DNA of 64,000 bases from Psychroserpens sp. SPM9 (lineage in GTDB: Bacteria > Bacteroidota > Bacteroidia > Flavobacteriales > Flavobacteriaceae). The position numbers and the translations under genes were made by a program. A model generated the notes under the pieces. It was not told the DNA's origin. It worked only from the letters and a program-made list of their open reading frames with translations, and ran no database searches. Positions 25,508-33,350 of the stretch are shown here, piece by piece (the first letter of the stretch is position 1; each line of letters opens with the position of its first letter). The stretch is taken from positions 62,001-126,000 of the forward strand of contig NZ_JANZNR010000001.1 in the NCBI RefSeq assembly GCF_025153525.1, given 5' to 3'.

Positions 25508-26137
25508 ATGATTAAGGTACTAGTCGTTGACAATCATCCTATCGTAACTACTGGCTTTCAACTTTTATATAACAATCACGATGAAATTCAAATTGTTGGA
25601 ACAGTTGGAAGTGGAGTGGAGATATTTGAATTTGTAAGACGTCACGATGTCAATGTTATTGTTTCAGAAATTGAACTTCCCGAATTAAATGGTATCACAG
25701 CGCTTAGAGCCATTAAAAAAGAACATCCTCATATTAATATCGTCATGTTTAGCTACCATCCCGAAGAAATCTATGCGATTAGCACGATTAAAGCGGGATC
25801 ATCTGGATATGTTTCAAAATCGGAACCAACCGATGTGATCACCAAAGCTATTAAATTGGCGCATCAAGGTGAAATACATTTAAGTGATAAAATGTCTAAA
25901 CACCTCAATTACAACGACACTAAAAATTCTAAAAGCAGAATATACAAACGTTTATCAACACGTGAAGTTGAAGTTTTAAAGTTATTATCTTCGGGTAAAA
26001 AGAATAAAGAAATCGCTCAGGAACTCGATATTAATGAAAAAACGGTAAGTACTTACAAAGCTCGTTTATTTAAGAAATTAAATGTCAATAATCTTATTGA
26101 TTTGGTCAATCAAGGCAAGCAATTAGACTTAACCTAG
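25508..26137 (+). CDS. LuxR-type response regulator with an atypical receiver domain
   Basis: A 209-residue regulator with a receiver domain (residues 1-120) and a LuxR/NarL HTH (residues ~147-205; LSTREVEVLKLLSSGKKNKEIAQELDINEKTVSTYKARLF). The phosphoacceptor Asp is replaced by Glu54 (IVSEIELPELNG), and one acidic-pocket Asp is Asn9 (VDNHP). Asp8, Ser82 and Lys104 are kept. Glu may mimic the phosphorylated state, so the protein may be constitutively active or controlled in another way. No histidine kinase gene is near. It is convergent with dnaG, overlapping by 4 bp. Confidence 0.92.
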   Translation: MIKVLVVDNHPIVTTGFQLLYNNHDEIQIVGTVGSGVEIFEFVRRHDVNVIVSEIELPELNGITALRAIKKEHPHINIVMFSYHPEEIYAISTIKAGSSGYVSKSEPTDVITKAIKLAHQGEIHLSDKMSKHLNYNDTKNSKSRIYKRLSTREVEVLKLLSSGKKNKEIAQELDINEKTVSTYKARLFKKLNVNNLIDLVNQGKQLDLT

Positions 26138-28104
26138 ATTTTGCCTCCAATAACTTTTCCTAGTTTTCTTGAAAGCAGCATTTTTAAACCAACATAATCT
26201 CTTACATCTTCTAGTACACTTCTAGAATTAACACCTTCTTGTAGCGTCTCGTTTTGGTACTCGGCTACTTTTTTATCAATTAAATAACATCTTAAGGTTA
26301 AAATTGTTTGTGTAACCAATTGCGCAATGGTATGCTTTTTTTCTTTTGGAATGATATGATTGCGCTCCCAATCATGTAACCTGTAGCGTTCATCATTCAT
26401 TAAAATGGTAGTTACATCGTTTGCCAATTGCTGATCCAGATTATTCACAAAATTCTTAGTAGAAAATTCTGGTTGCTGATGCAGCGTATCAATGATGGTA
26501 TAGTAAAGCGTTTTAAAATTAGGGTTTGTAAATTGCATTTCATCTTCTTGCAAATCCAAATAAACCTTCTCAAAAACCTTAGCATTGTGAATCACAGGTT
26601 CTAATTGCAATTCACCATCATCTGCCTCTTTAAGTACCAAGTCTTCAAAATCTTCAGTTTCTGTGCCATAAAGCAAAAGAATTTCAATGATTTTCTGCTC
26701 TAATTCAAATTGTAAATCAACTTTAGGTGCTTTGACTTCAGGCTTAACCACATCAAAGGCCTTGTGCAATTGTGTTTTAAAATTTTTATTGGCCTCCTGA
26801 ACTTCTTTTTTATTGATTTGAGCGAGTGTACTAAATAATACATCTTCACTAATATCCATAATGCGAGAACACTCCTGGATATAAATCTCTTTTTTAATTT
26901 GGTCTGGAATTTTAGAGATACTATTCACAATATCTCTAATGGTTTCTGCCTTTTTTATAGGATCATTATCAGCTTCCTTGATTAACAAAGAGGCTTTAAA
27001 CTGAATAAAATCTTTAGAATTGTCGTTGAGATAAGTAGTTAATTCTTCGAGTGTATTTTGTCTTGCAAAACTATCGGGATCTTCACCTTCGGGAAAACCA
27101 CACACCTTCACATTCATCCCTTGTTCTAAAATCAAATCAATACCACGAAGAGACGCTCTAATACCTGCAGCATCACCATCAAAAAGCACCGTAATATTGT
27201 TGGTAAGCCTATTAATAAGTCTTATTTGCTCTGGTGTTAAGGCTGTTCCTGAAGAAGCCACCACATTTTTGATTCCGGTTTGATAAAACTGAATTACATC
27301 TGTATACCCTTCAACCAGATAACAATTATCTTCTTTGGCTATGGATTGTTTTGCATGAAAAAGCCCATAAAGAATTTTACTCTTATGATAAACTTCACTT
27401 TCAGGAGAATTTAGATATTTAGCTGCTTTTTTATCCGTTTTTAAAATTCGTCCACCAAACCCTAAAACACGTCCGCTCATACTATGAATAGGAAACATGA
27501 CACGACCTTTGAAGCGATCGAATTTTTTTTCAGGTTTAACAATGGTGAGTCCTGTTTTTTCAAGAAACTCCAGCTGATACCCTTTATTTAAGGCCTCATC
27601 TGTAAAGGCTTGCCATTCGTCTAGACAATAGCCCAAATTAAATTGTTTGATGGTTTCGTTTGTGAAGCCGCGTTCTTTAAAATAGCTCAATCCGATTGCC
27701 TGACCCTGATCGGTTTTAAACATGATTCGCTCAAAATATTCTTTAGCAAATTCATTGACCAGATACAAACTCTCACGTTCATTAGCTTCCTGCTTTTGCT
27801 CGTCGGTTTGCTGGGTTTCTTCAATTTCGATATTATACTTTTTGGCCAGATATTTTATCGCTTCAGGATAGGTAAAATGTTCATGCTCCATTAAAAATGT
27901 AACGGCATTTCCACCTTTTCCGCTAGAAAAATCTTTCCAGATTTGTTTTACGGGAGATACCATAAAACTAGGAGAGCGTTCGTCACTAAACGGGCTCAAA
28001 CCTTTAAAGTTACTTCCTGCTTTTTTTAATTGTACAAAATCACCAATAACCTCCTCTACTCGAGCGGTTTCAAAGACTTGTTCTATACTGGATTTTGATA
28101 TCAA
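26134..28104 (-). CDS. dnaG: DNA primase
   Basis: A 656-residue primase that makes RNA primers at the replication fork. The N-terminal CHC2 zinc domain has lost all four expected ligands (Ser37, Ser40, Asp58, Ser61 in place of Cys, His, Cys, Cys), although the fold motif PFSDERSPSFMVSP is kept. The TOPRIM core has YLVEGYTDVIQFYQTG and LFDGDAAGIRAS. A DnaB-binding C-terminal domain follows. The start is TTG at 28104, which gives the conserved N-terminus MISKSSIEQVFETARVEEVIGDF. The gene upstream ends in a terminator. Confidence 0.95.
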   Translation of the reverse strand: MISKSSIEQVFETARVEEVIGDFVQLKKAGSNFKGLSPFSDERSPSFMVSPVKQIWKDFSSGKGGNAVTFLMEHEHFTYPEAIKYLAKKYNIEIEETQQTDEQKQEANERESLYLVNEFAKEYFERIMFKTDQGQAIGLSYFKERGFTNETIKQFNLGYCLDEWQAFTDEALNKGYQLEFLEKTGLTIVKPEKKFDRFKGRVMFPIHSMSGRVLGFGGRILKTDKKAAKYLNSPESEVYHKSKILYGLFHAKQSIAKEDNCYLVEGYTDVIQFYQTGIKNVVASSGTALTPEQIRLINRLTNNITVLFDGDAAGIRASLRGIDLILEQGMNVKVCGFPEGEDPDSFARQNTLEELTTYLNDNSKDFIQFKASLLIKEADNDPIKKAETIRDIVNSISKIPDQIKKEIYIQECSRIMDISEDVLFSTLAQINKKEVQEANKNFKTQLHKAFDVVKPEVKAPKVDLQFELEQKIIEILLLYGTETEDFEDLVLKEADDGELQLEPVIHNAKVFEKVYLDLQEDEMQFTNPNFKTLYYTIIDTLHQQPEFSTKNFVNNLDQQLANDVTTILMNDERYRLHDWERNHIIPKEKKHTIAQLVTQTILTLRCYLIDKKVAEYQNETLQEGVNSRSVLEDVRDYVGLKMLLSRKLGKVIGGKI

Positions 28105-28136
28105 TTTTTGAACTAATTTGGAAACGTAAATTTAAC

Positions 28137-28172
28137 AAAAAAGCTCCATTACTAAAGTAAATGAAGCTTTTT
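28137..28172 (-). terminator. Terminator before dnaG
   Basis: Minus-strand stem AAAAAGCTTCATT with AATGGAGCTTTTT (one G-T pair) and a 9-base loop, closing the sigma factor / barrel operon about 20 bp after its last stop codon. Confidence 0.8.
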
Positions 28173-28191
28173 AATTGGAAATGTAATTAGA

Positions 28192-29265
28192 CTAATCCAA
28201 ATCAAATCTAAATCCTAATGATAAATTATTTTGATCAAAGGTTTGGTCTTTAAACATTGGGCTTAAGTCATACTTGGCATAAATACCAATGCCGCCATAA
28301 CCTACATAAGCACTTAAACCATACACAAAAGGTGACGCATTATAATTTCTTCTGATTTTTTGTTTCACACGATCGCCGTCTTCTTCAAATCTCAGTTTTT
28401 GTTGCGTCCCAATATTAAAACCTGCGTAACCTCCAATACCGACTTTAACATGTTTACTAGTGGTATATCTAAAATAATTTTTGCGTTCAATTTTTTTGGA
28501 TGGACCAAATTCAAAATGCACCGGAAACACAAGATTTGTTATTCTAAATTCCGATTCTTTGAGTTCGCTAGGAAAGGTTTCCAGGGTAGTTGTATTCCCA
28601 TTTTGCACAAAATAACGATCATCTTTAGGGGTTAGCTTATTCCATTGCACTGAAAATCCGTACTTTAAACGAACGGCATTATTATCTTCAAACACGCGTG
28701 TTTTCCATGCCCAGCCTAACTCAACAAATCCCGAATGCATAAAATTGTATGCATCCCCAATTTTTTGTCCGTCACCAATAGCATTATTAAAACCCAGTGC
28801 AAATACTAAATCACTGGTGGTGCGTTTATCAAATTTTCTAGGCCTATTTCTAGAGTTAAACGTCAAACCAGTAAAGCTCCCAATACTCACTCCAAAGTTG
28901 AGTGATTCACTTGGATTATCATCATAATAGGCTTCATTGCGCTTCATTAATGCAATTTTATTATCTACAATTGCTAATCGGTTTTCAATATTCAGTGCTC
29001 TTTTTTTAGCGGCTTCCTTTTTTAATTTTTCGGCTTCTTCTTCGGTTATTTGCCCTTTTTCTAATTGTTGATTGATTAATTCAACTTCGGTTTTTAAGAA
29101 CTCGCGTTCTTCTTCTTGAATTTTACTTTTTACCTCTTCTAATAGTTTAATTTTAGATTCTATCTTCTTAATGGATATAGAATCATTTTCAGTTTCTTGT
29201 GCCTTCACAATATTAACAATAAAGCATAAGGTGACCAGCACTACGTACTTTGTGATAGTGTTCAT
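28192..29265 (-). CDS. Outer-membrane beta-barrel protein with N-terminal coiled coil
   Basis: A 357-residue envelope protein. A signal peptide (residues 1-22, ending VKAQ) is followed by a long charged coiled coil (~28-110, rich in Glu and Lys). The remainder has alternating hydrophobic strands typical of a PorT/porin-like barrel and ends with LSLGFRFDLD, a C-terminal strand suited to BAM recognition. It is the third gene of an operon with a sigma factor and a membrane protein, so it may be a target or sensor of that system. Function is not known. Confidence 0.75.
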   Translation of the reverse strand: MNTITKYVVLVTLCFIVNIVKAQETENDSISIKKIESKIKLLEEVKSKIQEEEREFLKTEVELINQQLEKGQITEEEAEKLKKEAAKKRALNIENRLAIVDNKIALMKRNEAYYDDNPSESLNFGVSIGSFTGLTFNSRNRPRKFDKRTTSDLVFALGFNNAIGDGQKIGDAYNFMHSGFVELGWAWKTRVFEDNNAVRLKYGFSVQWNKLTPKDDRYFVQNGNTTTLETFPSELKESEFRITNLVFPVHFEFGPSKKIERKNYFRYTTSKHVKVGIGGYAGFNIGTQQKLRFEEDGDRVKQKIRRNYNASPFVYGLSAYVGYGGIGIYAKYDLSPMFKDQTFDQNNLSLGFRFDLD

Positions 29266-29291
29266 AATGTTTGTTTTAAATTGATGATTGT

Positions 29292-30116
29292 TTAATGGTT
29301 ACGTTCGGCAACTGCAGTTTTTACCGTCTTGTAACTGGATTTTAAAGTTTCAAATACTTTGGTTCTAAACGACCGTTCGAGATCCTCTTCAACGTCTTGA
29401 AGTAAGGCATCTGCATTAACGGTTCGAGTAGTTTTATCATATATTCGTTGCTTTAAAATTTCTTTTTCAGCTTGCTTTAAAAGCGCTTCTATTTCTTGAT
29501 CTGTTGCGGCGGTTCCATCTAAATCCAGTTCCTTGATTTTGTTAACTACATCAAGTACTTTTGCTTCTTCTAACGTTAACTTATTCGTTGCCACAACTTC
29601 ATTTTTACTTGTGTTTTTTGTATCGATATTAGCAACAACTTCTAGTGTTTTAAAATCGTTAATAGGCGTTTCTTTCTTGGTTAAAGGCGTCGATTTTTCT
29701 TCGGAAAGCTGTGCTACTTTAGGTTCGTTTTTGATGGATGATGTTGGTATTGCAGATTTGACAGATGCTACGTTTTCTTTATTCTGAATAGCATCAGAAT
29801 TTGAATTGGCAGTTGTATTTTCAGACTGCGCTGTACTGATGATATCTTCAGACGTCTCAGACTGTGTTTTTAGGTTAGTATCTACAATTTGTGGTGTAAT
29901 GGTTGAGTCTTCCGAAGTATTAAAAAATACGGTCGTTACAAACAGAACACCCACAATACTTGCAGCAATTCCGAGGTATAGAAATAGATGTCTCGAATTT
30001 CTTTTTTTATGAGTATCGAGTTGATTAGAAAGTGTGCTCCAAGCATCATTTGACGGCTGTAACGTTCGTTTTTCTAATTTATCTTTTATGTTATTGTCAA
30101 ATTTAATGGGTGCCAT
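29292..30116 (-). CDS. Single-pass membrane protein, putative anti-sigma partner
   Basis: A 274-residue protein with one transmembrane helix at residues ~43-65 (LFLYLGIAASIVGVLFVTTVFF). The short cytoplasmic N-terminal part (LEKRTLQPSNDAWSTLSNQLD) resembles the start of many Bacteroidota proteins encoded directly after ECF sigma factors. The rest is a low-complexity Ser/Thr/Lys/Glu stretch followed by a helix. Its start codon overlaps the sigma factor gene by 14 bp. No recognised anti-sigma domain (for example FecR) could be seen, so the role is inferred from position. Confidence 0.6.
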   Translation of the reverse strand: MAPIKFDNNIKDKLEKRTLQPSNDAWSTLSNQLDTHKKRNSRHLFLYLGIAASIVGVLFVTTVFFNTSEDSTITPQIVDTNLKTQSETSEDIISTAQSENTTANSNSDAIQNKENVASVKSAIPTSSIKNEPKVAQLSEEKSTPLTKKETPINDFKTLEVVANIDTKNTSKNEVVATNKLTLEEAKVLDVVNKIKELDLDGTAATDQEIEALLKQAEKEILKQRIYDKTTRTVNADALLQDVEEDLERSFRTKVFETLKSSYKTVKTAVAERNH

Positions 30117-30669
30117 AACTTGTTGTATTGATGTCTTTAATTTTTTTCTGAAGCATTTGTCGTGCTTTAAATAATTGTGATTTTGAAGTCCCTAAAGAAA
30201 TCTGAAGCATGTCTGCAATTTCATGATGCTTATACCCTTCGATGGCATACATTACAAATATCATTTTATAGCCTTCAGGCAACTCATCAATGAGTTGTTG
30301 AATTTGCGCCACCTCAATTTGAGATTCAATATTGTTGTATTGCTCCTGACGAACGGGCTCCTCTTCAACCGAAAATTCTATATGCTTTTCTTGTCTTAAA
30401 AAAGAAATAGATTCTCTAGCCATAATGCGTCTTAACCAGCCTTCAAAACTGCCTTCATTTTTAAAATTTTTCAGATTTGTAAACGCTTTGAAAAATCCGT
30501 TTAACATCACCGATTCTGCATTTTGCATATCTCTGATATAATATCTACACACACTCAACATTTTAGGCGCATACATTTCGAATAATGTATGTTGAGCATC
30601 ACGCTTGCCCTTGGCTGCTTTTTTTATAAGCGCTGTGTTATTTTTGTGATGTAGTTGAATAACTTTCAA
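30103..30669 (-). CDS. ECF-type RNA polymerase sigma factor
   Basis: A 188-residue sigma-70 family protein. Region 2 spans ~28-95 (HTLFEMYAPKMLSVCRYYIRDMQNAESVMLNGFFKAFTNL, then EGSFEGWLRRIMARESISFLR). Region 4 spans ~128-178 (LPEGYKMIFVMYAIEGYKHHEIADMLQISLGTSKSQLFKARQML). The start is TTG at 30669; an in-frame stop lies nine codons upstream and no ATG is available. It is the first gene of a three-gene operon with a membrane protein and an outer-membrane barrel. Confidence 0.9.
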   Translation of the reverse strand: MKVIQLHHKNNTALIKKAAKGKRDAQHTLFEMYAPKMLSVCRYYIRDMQNAESVMLNGFFKAFTNLKNFKNEGSFEGWLRRIMARESISFLRQEKHIEFSVEEEPVRQEQYNNIESQIEVAQIQQLIDELPEGYKMIFVMYAIEGYKHHEIADMLQISLGTSKSQLFKARQMLQKKIKDINTTSYGTH

Positions 30670-30895
30670 AATAGCTTTCGTTTGGTCTTCTATTTATAAA
30701 GACGTAAAAGTTAAGTAAATGGTTGCCCAGACTTTAATTTTTTATAAAAAAAATAAAATAAACGATGTATACACCGCTCTATGACACTGAAAATCAATTT
30801 ACAATTATTTTGCCAATACGATATCATGATTCTATTATTTTATATTTTAAATAAAAAACAGCTATTTTTAACCCTTAAATCAAGTCACCTACCTT

Positions 30896-32173
30896 ATGAA
30901 AAACTTTAGTTATATTATATTGTCAACACTAGTATTGTTTTGTAATTGCAAAAATGATGATGACCTTTTCATTGAAGAAGAAGAGGAGTTAATTCTAACT
31001 GAAAACATTGAAACTTATAATGGCGACCTTGTAGAAAACAGTCTTGTTTTTGCAGTAGAAAATGGCGGAAGCAAATCTTATCTTTTAGATAAATCGGGTA
31101 ACAAAGTTAAAGAATGGAGCTTTAGTGACAACTTAGGCAATGATTTAGAATTACTCCCTGAAGGGCAACTCCTTGGCATCTTTAAAGTTGATGATCCTGC
31201 CTTTTTCTTTGGTGGCTATGGAGGTCTTATTAAAATAATAAATGATGATGGTTCAACAGATTGGGAATACGAATATGCCAGTTCTAATTACATTGCACAT
31301 CATGATGTAGAGCTTTTACCCAACGGCAATGTATTATTCTTGGCCTGGGAAAAAATTGACACACCTGAAGCGCAATCAAATGGGGTTAGCACTACCAATC
31401 CTATATATCCTGAAGCGCTTATTGAGGTTAATCCAACAACGAACGAAATTGTATGGCAATGGCGAAGTTTTGACCATATTATTCAAGACCAGAATGCAGC
31501 AGCATCTAACTTTGGTAGCGTTAGTGACAATCCGCAATTAATAGACATCAATTATGATGTTATTGATAATGGAGACCTTATGCATGCTAATGGTATTGAT
31601 TACGACTCAGATAAAGATATCATTTATATAAGTGTTAACTATTACAGTGAAGTTTGGGTTATTGATCATAGTACAACAACGGCTCAAGCTGCTACTAATA
31701 ATGGCGGGAATTACAACAAAGGCGGTGATTTATTATACCGTTTTGGAAATCCGTCTGCCTACAAAAACACCGAAGGTGCACGTTTATTTTACAATAACCA
31801 CTTTCCCAATTTATTAGAAATGAATGAGCCAGGTGCAGGCAATATTTTAGTTTATATGAACGGTGTTAACAACAACCAATCTGTGGTTTACGAATTTGAA
31901 ATGCCTACTAATTTTGATCTCATTTCCAATACAGACAATGAACCTAGTGTTGTTTGGAGTTTTACAGATGCTGAATTGTTTCATGGAAGAATCTCAGGGG
32001 CGGTACGTTTGAGAAATGGTAATACTTTAATTGCTGAAGGTGATTACGGCTTTTGGGAAGTAACTCAAAACGGTGACATTGCCTGGAAATATAATGGTTT
32101 AGGTCCTAATTATTGGCGATGCTATAATTACAACCTCGATGATCAAGAAATTTTGGATCTTAATTTGGAATAG
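30896..32173 (+). CDS. Arylsulfotransferase (ASST)-like lipoprotein
   Basis: A 425-residue surface or periplasmic lipoprotein (signal LSTLVLFCNCKNDDD, acylated Cys16 or 18, with a following Asp-rich patch). The body is a beta-propeller of the arylsulfotransferase family: HHDVELLPNGNVLFLAWE, MHANGIDYDSDKDIIYISV, NNHFPNLLEM and HGRISGAVRLRNGNTLIAEGDYGFWEV. ASST enzymes move sulfate between phenols; whether this one is active cannot be told. The 226-bp upstream gap is AT-rich and shows no gene or clear promoter. Confidence 0.8.
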   Translation: MKNFSYIILSTLVLFCNCKNDDDLFIEEEEELILTENIETYNGDLVENSLVFAVENGGSKSYLLDKSGNKVKEWSFSDNLGNDLELLPEGQLLGIFKVDDPAFFFGGYGGLIKIINDDGSTDWEYEYASSNYIAHHDVELLPNGNVLFLAWEKIDTPEAQSNGVSTTNPIYPEALIEVNPTTNEIVWQWRSFDHIIQDQNAAASNFGSVSDNPQLIDINYDVIDNGDLMHANGIDYDSDKDIIYISVNYYSEVWVIDHSTTTAQAATNNGGNYNKGGDLLYRFGNPSAYKNTEGARLFYNNHFPNLLEMNEPGAGNILVYMNGVNNNQSVVYEFEMPTNFDLISNTDNEPSVVWSFTDAELFHGRISGAVRLRNGNTLIAEGDYGFWEVTQNGDIAWKYNGLGPNYWRCYNYNLDDQEILDLNLE

Positions 32174-32176
32174 GAT

Positions 32177-32200
32177 AAAAAATCAAACAATAGATTTTTT
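32177..32200. terminator. Possible weak terminator between convergent genes
   Basis: AAAAAATC (32177-32184) pairs with GATTTTTT (32193-32200). The stem is mostly A-T pairs, so this is tentative. Confidence 0.35.
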
Positions 32201-32215
32201 AAAAGGTAGAACTTT

Positions 32216-33193
32216 CTATTTTTTTCGTTCAATGACGTAATTCACCATTAATTCTAGAGCCGTTCGGTATTCTGAATCTGGATAGGTATTTAAAATTTCT
32301 AAAGCTTCCGATTGGAATTGCTTCATTTTACCTATCGCATATTCTAATCCGTTGTTAGCTTTCACAAAAGCAATAACGGCTTTCACACGTTTTTTATCTT
32401 TGTTATGATTTTTAACCGAATTGATGAGCCATGACTTTTCCTTTTTTGAGCAATTATTGAGCACGTGAATTAAAGGTAATGTCATTTTTTGCTCTTTAAT
32501 ATCAATTCCGGTTGGTTTGCCTATAGCTTCTTCTCCATAATCAAATAAATCATCTTTAATTTGAAAAGCCATTCCAATGAGTTCTCCAAATTTTCGCATC
32601 GCTTCAACATGATCGGAGTTTGGTTTAACTGAAGCTGCGCCTAAACTACAACAGGCTGCAATGAGTGTTGCTGTTTTTTGTCTGATAATATCATAATAAA
32701 CCGCTTCAGTAATATCTAATTGTCTTGCTTTTTCAATTTGCAGAAGTTCACCTTCGCTCATTTCTCTTACTGCAACCGAAATAATTTTAAGCAAATCAAA
32801 ATCATTATTATCAATAGAGAGCAACAGTCCTTTTGATAATAAATAATCACCAATGAGTACAGCAATTTTATTTTTCCAAAGGGCATTTATAGAAAAAAAT
32901 CCGCGTCTGCGGTTACTATCATCAACCACATCATCATGCACAAGTGTCGCTGTATGGATTAATTCGATGACTGAAGCACCACGATAGGTACGTTCACTTA
33001 CTTCTCCATTATTAACCATTTTAGCGACTAAAAACACAAACATTGGTCGCATTTGTTTCCCTTTTCGGTTGACGATGTAATGCGTAATTCGATTCAATAA
33101 AGCCACCTTACTAGACATTGATAACAAGAACTTTTGTTCAAAAAGTTCCATTTCATAGGCGATAGGTTGCTTTATTTGCTCAGTGATTTTCAA
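32216..33193 (-). CDS. Polyprenyl diphosphate synthase
   Basis: A 325-residue trans-prenyltransferase that makes the side chain of menaquinone. Both Asp-rich motifs are present (LVHDDVVDDSNRRRG and QIKDDLFDYG), with GKQMRPMFVFL before the first. It starts with TTG at 33193; this gives the expected family N-terminus MKITEQIKQPI, and no ATG occurs until Met17. Divergent from the T9SS cargo gene. Chain length (likely octaprenyl or shorter) cannot be fixed. Confidence 0.9.
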   Translation of the reverse strand: MKITEQIKQPIAYEMELFEQKFLLSMSSKVALLNRITHYIVNRKGKQMRPMFVFLVAKMVNNGEVSERTYRGASVIELIHTATLVHDDVVDDSNRRRGFFSINALWKNKIAVLIGDYLLSKGLLLSIDNNDFDLLKIISVAVREMSEGELLQIEKARQLDITEAVYYDIIRQKTATLIAACCSLGAASVKPNSDHVEAMRKFGELIGMAFQIKDDLFDYGEEAIGKPTGIDIKEQKMTLPLIHVLNNCSKKEKSWLINSVKNHNKDKKRVKAVIAFVKANNGLEYAIGKMKQFQSEALEILNTYPDSEYRTALELMVNYVIERKK

Positions 33194-33350
33194 TTATAGA
33201 TAAGATTAGTTTCAAGTTTTTACAAAATTACTAATTAAGTAGCTATGCTTTTACATTAGTAATAATAATTAGTTAAATTTTAATTGTGAGAAAATGACTG
33301 TAAGAAATTTTTGTATATTTATTCGTCAATTAATTAAAAAACACACATTT

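Noticed and set aside
33228-33262. 8-bp inverted repeat TTACTAAT/ATTAGTAA between the polyprenyl synthase and T9SS cargo genes
   Set aside because: Arms are pure A/T-rich and 19 bp apart in an AT-rich gap, without a regulator gene nearby. Not strong enough to call an operator.
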